Below, piece by piece: positions 16,839-25,484 of a stretch of DNA of 64,000 nucleotides (position 1 is its first letter; every line of letters starts with the position of its first letter). The stretch is from assembly GCA_044224315.1 (NCBI GenBank), contig JBGAKR010000002.1:558001-622000 (forward strand). Direction: 5' to 3'. The notes beneath the pieces were generated by a model. It was not told the origin of the DNA and searched no databases. It worked only from the letters and a program-made list of their open reading frames with translations. A program made the position numbers and the translations under genes. Source of the DNA: JAGXTF01 sp044224315. GTDB lineage: Bacteria; Bacteroidota; Bacteroidia; NS11-12g; UBA955.

Positions 16839-17609
16839 ATGAACAGCGAACTATTTAATCTGAACGAACTACCCAAAAGAACCACTAAACCCCGCGAAGA
16901 TGGCATTACCATGGTTATGGATAAAGGCCTTAGCATGCGCGAAGCCGAAGACTTTTTAAGCAATGGCGGTGAATATACCGATATAATTAAACTAGGCTTT
17001 GGAACCAGCTTTGTAACCCCAAATCTGCAGGATAAAATAAACCTGTATAAAAGCGCCGGCATCCCCGTATACTTTGGCGGAACCCTGTTTGAAGCCTATG
17101 TTATCCGCAAACAATTTGACGATTACTTGCGCCTTCTCGATCGCACAGGCATTACCCACGCAGAGGTGAGCGACGGAAGCATAGAAATGCAGCACGATGA
17201 GAAATGTGAATACATCCGTACCCTTGCAAAACGTGCCACCGTTCTAAGTGAAGTAGGAAGCAAAGACGCTGAAAAAATCATCCCTCCCTATGAGTGGATC
17301 GAACAAATGGAAAGCGAAATTCAGGCCGGTGTTTGGAAAGTTATTGCCGAAGCACGTGAAAGCGGTACAGTAGGTATTTTCCGCAATACAGGTGAAGTGC
17401 GCAGCGGATTAATTGCTGAAATTATTCGCAAAATTCCACTCGAAAAAATATTGTGGGAAGCTCCATTAAAAGCACAACAAGTATGGTTCATTAAACTATA
17501 CGGTGCAAATGTAAATTTAGGCAACATAGCCCCCAACGAGCTGATTCCGCTTGAAACCCTCCGATTGGGATTGCGGGGAGATAGTTTCCATTTCTTTCTG
17601 GATAAATAA
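16839..17609 (+). CDS. comA: Phosphosulfolactate synthase (ComA family)
   Basis: 256 residues, the normal family length. Recognisable ComA-family segments are TMVMDKGLS near the N-terminus, DIIKLGFGTSF, VYFGGTLFEAY, EVSDGSIEM, and the C-terminal GLRGDSFHFF. The reaction known for the family is addition of sulfite to phosphoenolpyruvate giving (R)-2-phospho-3-sulfolactate, the first step of coenzyme M synthesis in methanogens. No comB, comC or comDE gene is nearby. In Bacteroidota a link to sulfonate metabolites or sulfonolipids (via sulfopyruvate or cysteate) is a reasonable inference, not shown here. Confidence 0.88.
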   Translation: MNSELFNLNELPKRTTKPREDGITMVMDKGLSMREAEDFLSNGGEYTDIIKLGFGTSFVTPNLQDKINLYKSAGIPVYFGGTLFEAYVIRKQFDDYLRLLDRTGITHAEVSDGSIEMQHDEKCEYIRTLAKRATVLSEVGSKDAEKIIPPYEWIEQMESEIQAGVWKVIAEARESGTVGIFRNTGEVRSGLIAEIIRKIPLEKILWEAPLKAQQVWFIKLYGANVNLGNIAPNELIPLETLRLGLRGDSFHFFLDK

Positions 17610-17649
17610 AAATCTGGAGTTAATCACTTCTGATTAAATAATCCATACT

Positions 17650-18183
17650 ATGGGAATCGACGAAATCATTCAACACCGACGCAGCCATTTTGTAAAAGAA
17701 TTTACTGGCGCAATCTTACCGGATTCGTTGATCGAACGCATGCTCCAAAACGCCTCCTGGGCGCCTTCTCACAAACTTACCCTACCCTGGCGCTTTAAAG
17801 TTTTCAGCGGAAATGAAATGGTAGAATTATGCAAAAAAATGGAGGATTATTATGTATTTAATACCCCTGCAGAAAAATTCAACCAACAAAAAATTGATAA
17901 AATCCGTACGTATAAAAACAAACTTTCTCATATAATTTCCATCGGATTTTCACCCTCAGGACAGATACCCCAATGGGAAGAACTGGCAGCCACAGCTATG
18001 GCCGTTCAAAACATGTGGCTTACACTCACCGAAGAACCCCATGCAGCAGGCTACTGGACCAGCGGAAACGGCACAGGTAGCGAAGAAATGAAAAAGGCTA
18101 CCGGGCTTGATTCAAGTGATGTACAAATGGGGTTTTTCTTTTTGGGATATGTGGAGGAAAAACGATTTGAGGCGGTGCGGTAA
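17650..18183 (+). CDS. Nitroreductase family protein
   Basis: 177 residues with the nitroreductase fold: N-terminal FMN-contact motif HRRSHFVKEFTG, central ASWAPSHKLTLPWRF, and a C-terminal QMGFFFLGYVEEKR. Such enzymes are FMN-dependent NAD(P)H oxidoreductases acting on nitro compounds or quinones; the physiological substrate is unknown. It is 40 bp after the comA gene and on the same strand. The stop codon (TAA TAG) is followed at once by a 65-bp tandem repeat array. Confidence 0.85.
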   Translation: MGIDEIIQHRRSHFVKEFTGAILPDSLIERMLQNASWAPSHKLTLPWRFKVFSGNEMVELCKKMEDYYVFNTPAEKFNQQKIDKIRTYKNKLSHIISIGFSPSGQIPQWEELAATAMAVQNMWLTLTEEPHAAGYWTSGNGTGSEEMKKATGLDSSDVQMGFFFLGYVEEKRFEAVR

Positions 18184-18681
18184 TAGTGCAGAGAAGGGTA
18201 CAGCGATACATCGCTAGTTAATCACGCAATGGCGCGGAGGGCGCAGAGTTTACGCAGAGAGGGTACAGCGATACATCGCTAGTTTGACACGCTGTGGCGC
18301 GGAGGGCGCAGAGTTTACGCAGAGAGGGTACAGCGATACATCGCTAGTTTGACACGCTTTGGCGCAGAGAGCGCAGGGTTTACGCAGAGACGGTACAGCG
18401 AAATATCGCTAGTTTATCACGCTGTGGCGCAGAGTGCGCAGAGTTTACGCAGAGAGGGTACAGCGATACATCGCTAGTTTGACACGCTTTGGCGCAGAGT
18501 GCGCAGGGTTTACGCAGAGACGGTACAGCGATACATCGCTAGTTTGACACGCTAACGCGCGGAGGGCGCAGAGATTGCGCAGAGATGGTACAGCGATACA
18601 TCGCTAGTTTGACACGCTAACGCGCGGAGGGCGCAGTGTTTGCACAGGGGTGATACTGCTATAGTTTGTTAGTTTGACAGC
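18184..18681 (+). repeat. 65-bp tandem repeat array, 7.5 units
   Basis: The core GGTACAGCGATACATCGCT begins at 18197, 18262, 18327, 18392, 18457, 18522 and 18587, with a decayed copy at about 18652: an exact 65-bp period throughout. Each unit holds a perfect hairpin (AGCGAT-AC-ATCGCT) and several CGCAGAG or GCGCGGAG heptamers. In the fourth unit the hairpin core is changed (AGCGAAATATCGCT) but five stem pairs remain. The period is not a multiple of three and there is no long open frame, so it is not coding. There are no unique spacers, so it is not a CRISPR. From 18682 to 18797 the DNA is AT-rich with no visible feature. Confidence 0.95.
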
Positions 18682-18797
18682 AGTTCGAAATGAGGGTCTA
18701 TGATCAAAAAAATGAAGAATTTATTGAATAAAATAATGCTATAAATTGTTCTATTTAAAACGCATAATTTAATTAATAAAAAACTAAAATTAATTTA

Positions 18798-19181
18798 TTA
18801 TAGACCATTTACAACCCTATGGAATCCATTTTTCATGAGTTCTACATTAAAATTAATAAGCAAACCCAACTTAACTTTTTTTAATCGAATATATGTTAAT
18901 ACTTGTTTGTAATGAACCGGATGTATACTTTCAACCGACTTTAATTCTACCACAACTTTGTCTTCAATAACTAGGTCAGCCCGGTAACCAAGCTCATATA
19001 TTTTACCATCATACAAAACGGGAACCTCCTCTTCAATTGTAACATTGAAGCCTTCTTTCAACAATTCACGATACAATATTTTGTGGTAAACCGACTCTAA
19101 TAACCCTGGTCCTAATTCACTATGTATTTTAATTACCAAATTCAAAACCATCCCCGAAATTTCATTTTCTGTAAATCTCAT
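18798..19181 (-). CDS. GxxExxY family protein (PD-(D/E)XK nuclease-like)
   Basis: 127 residues with the family-defining motif GLLESVY (G-x-x-E-x-x-Y) near residue 25-31 and a nuclease-like core YRADLVIEDKVVVELKS, where Asp and the E-x-K pair fit a PD-(D/E)XK active site. The family is abundant in Bacteroidota, Planctomycetes and cyanobacteria and has no proven role. Local DNA is AT-rich compared with neighbours. It is enclosed by two repeat arrays whose CGCAGAG/CTCTGCG heptamers are in opposite orientation, suggesting that gene and repeats belong to one unit. Confidence 0.9.
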   Translation of the reverse strand: MRFTENEISGMVLNLVIKIHSELGPGLLESVYHKILYRELLKEGFNVTIEEEVPVLYDGKIYELGYRADLVIEDKVVVELKSVESIHPVHYKQVLTYIRLKKVKLGLLINFNVELMKNGFHRVVNGL

Positions 19182-19312
19182 AATGTATTTAATAAATTAA
19201 TTCACAATAATATTAATTATAAAAAATATAACCCAAATTCAATTTTTTAATACTTATACAAGTAATTCAAAGTGCATATCCACTTTCAACTTCTCTTAAT
19301 GTAAAACTCCAC

Positions 19313-19685
19313 CCACCCCTCTGCGCATTAACCTGCGCCCTCCTCAACTCCGCGAACTACTCTGCGACCAACTCCGCGTCCTCCCCATCTCTGCGAGCTA
19401 CTCCGCGCCTCACTCTGCGTTTTCCCCACCTCTGCGAGCTACCCCGCATCCAACTCTGCGTCCTCCCCACCTCCGCGAGCTACCCCGCATCCAACTCTGC
19501 GACCAACTCTGCGTCCTCCCCATCTCTGCGAGCTACTCTGCGTCCAACTCTGCGTTCTCCCCGCCTCTGCGAGCTACTCTGCGCCTCACTCCGCGTCCTC
19601 CCAACCTCTGCGAGCTACTCCGCGCCCAACTCTGCGTTCTCTCCACCTCTGCGAGCTACTCTGCGAACTACACCGCGAGCTATTC
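19313..19685 (-). repeat. 41-bp-period tandem repeat array rich in CTCTGCG heptamers
   Basis: The marker GCGAGCT occurs at 19393, 19434, 19475, 19528, 19569, 19610 and 19651, that is every 41 bp except for one 53-bp step with a 12-bp internal duplication, and once more at 19675. Units are built of CTCTGCG, CTCCGCG and TCCCCAC words. The array ends directly at the proS stop codon (19686-19688). The words are reverse complements of those in the 18184-18681 array. The rest of the gap (19182-19312) is AT-rich without clear signals. Confidence 0.93.
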
Positions 19686-21164
19686 TCAATAAGCCTTCGC
19701 AAATACCACCCGTTTCTTACTTGGCTTCCCACTTAAAATACATACTCCCTCTTCTTCTTTCGCATCAAAAGGAATACAACGAATTGTTGCCTTGGTCAAT
19801 TCTTTAATTTTCTCCTCTGTTTCTCCGGTACCATCCCAGTGGGCTATGGCAAATCCTTCGCGTTTATCTACCACATCCACAAACTCGTCCCAGGTATTTA
19901 CTTCCCAGGTTTTTTCGGCACGGAAATTCAATGCTTTATTATATAGATTTTCCTGAATTTCGTCCATTAATTTCAGGGTATGAGATACTACATTTTCCAT
20001 AGAAATAAACTCTTTGGTTTTAGTATCCCTGCGCGCCAATTCTACTGTATTGTTAGCAACATCTCTAGGGCCAATTGCTATGCGCACAGGCACTCCTTTC
20101 AATTCCCACTCTGCAAATTTAAATCCGGGTTTATAGGTATCACGGTTGTCGAATTTTACAGTGAGACCTTTTTCCTGTAACTCTGCCTGGATGGCTTTGG
20201 CTTTATCGGTAACCAACGCAAGTTCTTCATCGGTGCGATAAACAGGCACTATAACAGCATGGATTGGAGCCAGTTTTGGAGGCAGCACCAAACCTTCATC
20301 ATCGCTGTGCACCATAATCAAGGCCCCCATTAATCGGGTAGATACGCCCCAACTGGTAGCCCAAACATGCTCCAATTTACCTTCTTTCGATTGAAATTTT
20401 ACATCAAAGGCTTTGGCAAAATTTTGACCCAAAAAATGACTGGTACCCATCTGAAGGGCTTTTCCATCCTGCATCATTCCCTCTATACAAAACGTATCAT
20501 CGGCACCAGCAAATCTTTCGTTTTCTGATTTTACCCCTTTAATAACCGGAACAGCCATAAATTTTTCGGCAAAATGGGCATAAACTTCCAGCATTTTAGT
20601 GGTTTCCTCCAGGGCTTCTTCTTTGGTTGCATGGGCGGTATGACCTTCTTGCCATAAAAACTCAGCGGTGCGCAAAAACAATCGGGTACGCATTTCCCAG
20701 CGCACTACATTTGCCCATTGATTGATGAGTATCGGTAAATCGCGGTAACTCTGAATCCAGTTTTTATACGTGTTCCATATAATGGCTTCACTGGTGGGGC
20801 GTACAATCAGTTCTTCCTCCAGCTTGCTATTGGGGTCTACAATCAACTTACCTGGATTATCGGGATCGTTTTTCAAGCGGTAGTGGGTTACTACGGCACA
20901 TTCTTTGGCAAACCCTTCGGCGTTTTTTTCTTCCTTTTCAAATAAACTTTTGGGCACAAAAAGCGGGAAATAGGCATTGGAGTGTCCTGTATCTTTAAAC
21001 ATTTTGTCTAAAGCCTGCTGCATTTTTTCCCAAATTGCGTAGCCATAGGGTTTAATAACCATGCATCCTTTCACCGCGCTATGTTCCGCTAAATCAGCGT
21101 TTTTCACCAGATTATTGTACCATTCGCTGTAGTTCTGTTGCCTTGTTACTTTTTCGAAAGCCAT
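19686..21164 (-). CDS. proS: Prolyl-tRNA synthetase, archaeal/eukaryotic type
   Basis: 492 residues, the length of the short (archaeal-type, ProS type 3) form without the bacterial editing insertion. Class II motifs are visible: motif 2 region RWEMRTRLFLRTAEFLWQEG, the TSEAIIW loop, and motif 3-like region GTSHFLGQNFAKAF with LMGALIMVHSDDEG. The anticodon-binding domain covers ~290-400 and the C-terminal zinc-type domain ends in KAY. Many Bacteroidota use this form. The 3' end abuts a repeat array with no space for a normal terminator. Confidence 0.95.
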   Translation of the reverse strand: MAFEKVTRQQNYSEWYNNLVKNADLAEHSAVKGCMVIKPYGYAIWEKMQQALDKMFKDTGHSNAYFPLFVPKSLFEKEEKNAEGFAKECAVVTHYRLKNDPDNPGKLIVDPNSKLEEELIVRPTSEAIIWNTYKNWIQSYRDLPILINQWANVVRWEMRTRLFLRTAEFLWQEGHTAHATKEEALEETTKMLEVYAHFAEKFMAVPVIKGVKSENERFAGADDTFCIEGMMQDGKALQMGTSHFLGQNFAKAFDVKFQSKEGKLEHVWATSWGVSTRLMGALIMVHSDDEGLVLPPKLAPIHAVIVPVYRTDEELALVTDKAKAIQAELQEKGLTVKFDNRDTYKPGFKFAEWELKGVPVRIAIGPRDVANNTVELARRDTKTKEFISMENVVSHTLKLMDEIQENLYNKALNFRAEKTWEVNTWDEFVDVVDKREGFAIAHWDGTGETEEKIKELTKATIRCIPFDAKEEEGVCILSGKPSKKRVVFAKAY

Positions 21165-21256
21165 TTGTTAGGGGTTTTTGGAATAAATTTTGTATATTTG
21201 AATGTGCAAAGGTACTACCAATTTATGGCTGATACCGAAGCGAAAATATAAGTAAT

Positions 21257-22093
21257 ATGAAAAACATTTGGCTTCCCATAGTGGCTCTTGCCATTTTACC
21301 GGGCTGCAGTTCTTTAAAGACTGCCAAGAACAACGCAAATTATGATGATGCTTATTTTACCAGTACAGACATCGACAAGCCGGGCATTTATGGCGTAAAG
21401 AACCCTGGGGCAATGCGCGCAAATACAAATATCAGCGGCAGTCGCAATACACGCAGCTATGGCCAAAGTTATTCCGATAGGTTCAGGAATTTTGGTGGCA
21501 CCAACGTGCGTCCATCCTACGCCCCCACAATCATGTATACACCAGGTGGGGGAATGGGATTTGGAATGTCGCCTTACGGTTATAATCCATATATGAATCC
21601 TTACATATATCCATACAATTACGGCATGATGGGATATAACCCCTACTACAATCCCTATTACAACCCGTATGCCTATGGTGGCTACTACAACTCATCATGG
21701 TGCTATTGGAACCAATATTATACTCCCTACTATAATAACTATTACTATGGTGGAAGTTCGAATAATTCGGGCTCCAATAACTCAGGCTCTGTGTGGGGTG
21801 GAAGCCGAAATTCTACTTCTTCAGGCAATAAGGGTTTTGTAAATTCGGGTTCACGCCGTCAATCTGCCAATAACGGTACATCGTCCGGCTCTCGCAGTTC
21901 TTACAGCCCTGGTACTTCTTCTTCATCCGACCAATCTGGTTCATGGGGCACAGGTCGCACATCCAGCGGCTCAAGCTCATGGTCACCAGGTAGTAGCAGC
22001 AGTGGCGGCAGTGGATATGGCCGTTCCAGTGGTGGCAGTTCGGGTAGCAGTGGTGGGGGTGGAACCTCAGGTACCAGCGGACGCAGAAGATAA
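21257..22093 (+). CDS. Low-complexity Ser/Gly/Tyr-rich lipoprotein
   Basis: 278 residues. SPII signal with lipobox LPGC (Cys16). Residues ~90-170 are Pro/Tyr/Asn/Met-rich with YNPYMNPYIYPYNYG-like repeats, and residues ~170-278 are almost only Ser, Gly, Thr and Asn, ending in GRRR. This composition suggests a disordered, sticky surface or matrix protein; no catalytic domain is present. A TATATTTG element at 21193-21200 is a possible -7 box. The OMP gene follows 27 bp later, so they may be co-expressed. Function unknown. Confidence 0.8.
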   Translation: MKNIWLPIVALAILPGCSSLKTAKNNANYDDAYFTSTDIDKPGIYGVKNPGAMRANTNISGSRNTRSYGQSYSDRFRNFGGTNVRPSYAPTIMYTPGGGMGFGMSPYGYNPYMNPYIYPYNYGMMGYNPYYNPYYNPYAYGGYYNSSWCYWNQYYTPYYNNYYYGGSSNNSGSNNSGSVWGGSRNSTSSGNKGFVNSGSRRQSANNGTSSGSRSSYSPGTSSSSDQSGSWGTGRTSSGSSSWSPGSSSSGGSGYGRSSGGSSGSSGGGGTSGTSGRRR

Positions 22094-22120
22094 TTTCCTT
22101 TACATTTGCAATTCTTTAAT

Positions 22121-23674
22121 ATGAAGCAACCATTCCTACTTGCTTCCATGGCTCTGTTTTGCCTTGGAGTTTCTGCCCAAAACGAATTAGATGCACTTCG
22201 CTACAGCACACTGGGTGCCGGAGGTACAGCCCGAACCCTGGGAATGGCTGGCTCCTTTTCCTCCATCGGTGCCGATGCTTCTGCCTCTATGATTAATCCA
22301 GCGGGTCTAGGCGTTTTTCGCAGGGGGGAATTCAATTTCGGTTTCCAGTTTTTAAATACAGCAAACAATGCATCTTACAATTCGCAATCACTGAAAGAAA
22401 GTAGCCTGAATTTTAATATTCCAACCATGAATCTGGTGCTGGCCAACGTTCGCTATGATGAAAATGGCAAACCAGCTAAAAAAGGATTGGTAAATATAAA
22501 TTATAGCTTTGGAATTAACCGCTTAACAAGTTTCAATGGGCGCACAGCTTTTGATGCTGATAATACCAAATCTTCCATAGCCGATTATTTTGCAGATAAA
22601 TGCAATAAAGATTACGATTATTTTAACAGCAATGGGGGGCAGTTTGAAAGCGGTACTTTGGCAGACTTAGCCTACAGATCGGGAGCTGTCTGGGATAGCG
22701 GAGGAGCCATACGACCCTATTACCGTGGCTTAAATCAGAATGTTCGTAACAACCACCAATCTGGCGATATTACCACCAAAGGCAATATTTATGAATACCA
22801 ATTTGCAGTGGCTTTAAATTTCTCACATAAGATTCAGGTAGGTCTCGGATTGTTTTATACCTCATTAAAATACTCGGAAATTTTAACCCTTTTGGAAGAA
22901 GATAAATCACCCCACAAAGGTCCCTACCCGGCCGATATGGCTTCAATTGACTATCAAGCCAAGCTGTATGATAAAGGCAATGCCGTTGGAGCACGCTTTG
23001 GTATTATAGCCAGGCCCACCGATCAATTGCGCTTGGGTTTTAGTCTTCAAACTCCTCGAACATATAAAATCAATTCAGAATATGGATATTCGATTGAAGT
23101 AAAAGATGATCCGGGCATGCCTAATACCCCACCAGCCCAATTTAACGACCCTTTATCAACCTATACTTATAAAGTAACTACACCAACCCGAATGAATGCC
23201 GGTGTAGGATTTGTAATCCAAAAAATTGCCATTCTCAGCGCTGATTTGGAATTTTACGACTATAGCCAGGCCCTGCTCAGCTCAAATGATGTAACCAGCT
23301 GGAATAAAGAAAACAAGGCCATTCGTGATAAATATAAAAGTGTAATTAATCTTCGATTGGGTGCAGAATTTAATTATCCAAATCCTAATAATAAAGATCA
23401 GTCATACCGCTTTAGAGTTGGCTATGCGAATCTCCCATCTCCATACTCTACCAAGGCTGCCGGGCTAGACGAAGTATTGAAAAAAGCCAATAATATGATA
23501 AGTGCTGGCTTTGGATTAAGAGATAAAGATTATTATATTGATTTCTCATTATCCCGCAATTCTGCCTCCTATTATTATGTGCCATACACTTCAGAAAACC
23601 TGCCATATTACAATATAAATAATAAGCAAAGCCGAGTGGCATTTACCTTTACTTTGGGCTTAAATTTCGATTAA
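22121..23674 (+). CDS. Outer membrane transport protein, OMPP1/FadL-like
   Basis: 517 residues from ATG 22121 (MKQPFLLASM), giving a Sec signal cut after VSAQ; the frame is open 15 bp further up but without a better start. The N-terminal plug-like region has LGAGGTARTLGMAGSFSSIGADASASMINPAGLG, the hallmark of FadL/OMPP1-like barrels, and the rest alternates aromatic and polar residues typical of a 14-stranded barrel, ending in a strand closing with Phe-Asp (FTLGLNFD). Substrate probably hydrophobic; which one cannot be told. Confidence 0.85.
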   Translation: MKQPFLLASMALFCLGVSAQNELDALRYSTLGAGGTARTLGMAGSFSSIGADASASMINPAGLGVFRRGEFNFGFQFLNTANNASYNSQSLKESSLNFNIPTMNLVLANVRYDENGKPAKKGLVNINYSFGINRLTSFNGRTAFDADNTKSSIADYFADKCNKDYDYFNSNGGQFESGTLADLAYRSGAVWDSGGAIRPYYRGLNQNVRNNHQSGDITTKGNIYEYQFAVALNFSHKIQVGLGLFYTSLKYSEILTLLEEDKSPHKGPYPADMASIDYQAKLYDKGNAVGARFGIIARPTDQLRLGFSLQTPRTYKINSEYGYSIEVKDDPGMPNTPPAQFNDPLSTYTYKVTTPTRMNAGVGFVIQKIAILSADLEFYDYSQALLSSNDVTSWNKENKAIRDKYKSVINLRLGAEFNYPNPNNKDQSYRFRVGYANLPSPYSTKAAGLDEVLKKANNMISAGFGLRDKDYYIDFSLSRNSASYYYVPYTSENLPYYNINNKQSRVAFTFTLGLNFD

Positions 23675-23696
23675 AAAAGCAATTAAAATAAAGGGT

Positions 23697-23987
23697 TTAA
23701 TGCCCCATTTTTATCAAAAACGCCACCCACATTGCCACAGCGGTTGCAATAAAACCAATTAAAATTACGCGGTGCCCCTGCTTAAATTTAAATTTCAAAT
23801 GCAGGGCAGTAAATACAAGCAGTAATAAAAAAGGCACTGCCCCCGGATTGTAGGTAAAACTCTCGGTAATTTTACCCTTATAAAGACTGTAATAGGCTCT
23901 TTGCATACCACAGCCCGGGCAATCTAAACCCAAATATTTTTTGGATGGACAGGCTACAAAATAGGATGGGAAAGAATCGGATTGCAA
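23697..23987 (-). CDS. DUF2752 domain membrane protein
   Basis: 96 residues with three predicted membrane helices. The N-terminal CPSKKYLGLDCPGCGMQRAYY motif (CPGCG followed by R) defines DUF2752 proteins. A TTG codon at 23987 is the only start that fits, because an in-frame stop lies just upstream. It follows the DUF4190-like gene by one base, so translation is probably coupled. Role unknown; such proteins commonly occur beside small DUF4190/CCC-type membrane proteins as here. Confidence 0.8.
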   Translation of the reverse strand: MQSDSFPSYFVACPSKKYLGLDCPGCGMQRAYYSLYKGKITESFTYNPGAVPFLLLLVFTALHLKFKFKQGHRVILIGFIATAVAMWVAFLIKMGH

Positions 23988-23988
23988 T

Positions 23989-24342
23989 TTATTTCATAAA
24001 CGAACCCATTGAAATCATAGATCCCACAAAAATCAGGTAACCAATGATGATTATGAAATACAAACCTCCTAAGCATACACCAATGATGGCGCATACACGT
24101 CCGGCTTTTAAATTATTTACACTGGAGGTATTATAAGAACCAGGTGATGCATTAAACAGTTTAAGGTCTTTTTGGGCAAGTACGAGGGCTATGATACCCA
24201 GTATCAATCCCAGTATTCCGTAACAAAAACATCCAAGTAAAGAAAGAATTCCCAAAACAAGCACTGCAGTTGAATTTGGCAGGTTATATCCACCCATCAT
24301 ATTGGGTCCTTGTGGGTTTCCGTCTAGTGTTTGATTTTCCAT
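23989..24342 (-). CDS. CCC-motif/DUF4190-like small membrane protein
   Basis: 117 residues from ATG 24342. A Gly/Asn/Pro-rich N-terminus is followed by two helices: STAVLVLGILSLLGCFCYGILGLILGIIALVLA, then, after a KAGRVCAIIG turn, a second helix pair. This is the layout of DUF4190/CCC-motif membrane proteins. It stands between a DUF2752 gene and another small membrane gene, all on the minus strand. Function unknown. Confidence 0.8.
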   Translation of the reverse strand: MENQTLDGNPQGPNMMGGYNLPNSTAVLVLGILSLLGCFCYGILGLILGIIALVLAQKDLKLFNASPGSYNTSSVNNLKAGRVCAIIGVCLGGLYFIIIIGYLIFVGSMISMGSFMK

Positions 24343-24357
24343 AGATTGCAATTATAA

Positions 24358-24858
24358 CTATTTTTCTGAACTTTCCTCACTTAAATCAGACAAAAACATA
24401 GGGGAAAGATTTACTATGGCGGTAAAAACCAGAAGTAATTCAAGCACCAAAGCCCATTGCTGCCGACCAATGATTACACGATTTATTTGCGGAATCAGCT
24501 TAATTAAAAAGACCAAGTACACCAGCACCCCTAATACCGATAAACCCAATACAAAAGGCTGATAGCCATCGAGTTCAAAAAAACCGGCCACCCAAAAACG
24601 CAGAATACCCAATACCGTATGGGCAATTAAAAGCCTGAACAACCATTTTAATTGATTTGGCGGAATCCCAACCAGGTGATGAATGCACTTTATTACACTG
24701 TAAAACCACAGCGAAACTGAAACAATTACCAAGGGCACATATATAAACAGGTAATTTAAAAGATCGATATGCAACAACCAAAATGTCAGCATAGGCAATA
24801 TGATTAATCCGGCAGGGATATGATAAAGCTGCAATATTTTTTTATCTGTATTTGTCAT
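24358..24858 (-). CDS. Hypothetical membrane protein
   Basis: 166 residues with about five predicted membrane helices and short polar loops (e.g. NQLKWLFRLL). No conserved domain is recognised. Its start codon coincides with the last base of the upstream AlbA_2 gene (1-bp overlap at 24858), so it is in the same operon as the M16 peptidase and AlbA_2 genes. Function unknown. Confidence 0.75.
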   Translation of the reverse strand: MTNTDKKILQLYHIPAGLIILPMLTFWLLHIDLLNYLFIYVPLVIVSVSLWFYSVIKCIHHLVGIPPNQLKWLFRLLIAHTVLGILRFWVAGFFELDGYQPFVLGLSVLGVLVYLVFLIKLIPQINRVIIGRQQWALVLELLLVFTAIVNLSPMFLSDLSEESSEK

Positions 24859-25484
24859 TAAACAAGGGTATAAAATTCTGTTTTTTCGGTGGTATGGCTT
24901 CTTACTAAATCTACCGACATCAGGTTTACCAATATTTTGCTGGCCCTGAATCTGCCGATATTAAATTTTTTACAAATTTCGGCTAAGGTAGTTCTTTCTT
25001 TGGTTTGCATAAATTCTAAAATACCTTTTTCCAATTTACCAATGCTCAACTTCGTGGTTTCTTCACTAAATTTTCGGTGCATAAAATCTACCGTAGTTTT
25101 GCTGGCCAATAAGCTCTTATCATTTACACGCACATAAACCCACCATTTTCCTTCTTCATCCTTTGCATAATAGGGTTTTTCAGCACCATCCGGAATCTTC
25201 GCTTCAAGTATGGTTTTACCTTCAATCTCCCATTCCAGAATTTCGATTTTCAACTCGGGCCTACAATAAAACGATGCGGCCAAATCGAGCATATATTTCT
25301 CATCCTCCGATTTTACTCCGCTGATGGTGCGATTATCGCGCACCCCAATAAGTAAAGTACCTCCATGTGTATTGGCAAAACTCACCATAGTTTTGGCAAT
25401 TTTTGCAGCACTTGTAACCGATTGTTTAAAATCGAGTACATTGTTTTCGCCTCCGATTAAATATTTTTTTATATGCTGAATCAC
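24858..25484 (-). CDS. AlbA_2 domain ATP-binding/winged-helix protein
   Basis: 208 residues. N-terminal AlbA_2 (Schlafen-like) domain: LDFKQSVTSAAKIAKTMVSFANTHGGTLLIGVRDNRTISGV. A C-terminal ~60-residue winged helix (TLAEICKKFNIGRFRASKILVNLMSVDLV) gives it a probable DNA-binding role. Members of this family often act as transcription factors or nucleic-acid binders, sometimes with ATP. It overlaps the M16 peptidase stop codon by 4 bp (ATGA). The specific target is unknown. Confidence 0.85.
   Translation of the reverse strand: MIQHIKKYLIGGENNVLDFKQSVTSAAKIAKTMVSFANTHGGTLLIGVRDNRTISGVKSEDEKYMLDLAASFYCRPELKIEILEWEIEGKTILEAKIPDGAEKPYYAKDEEGKWWVYVRVNDKSLLASKTTVDFMHRKFSEETTKLSIGKLEKGILEFMQTKERTTLAEICKKFNIGRFRASKILVNLMSVDLVRSHTTEKTEFYTLV

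Noticed and set aside
18184..18681. CRISPR array
   Set aside because: The units are continuous 65-bp repeats without unique spacers, and no cas gene is near.
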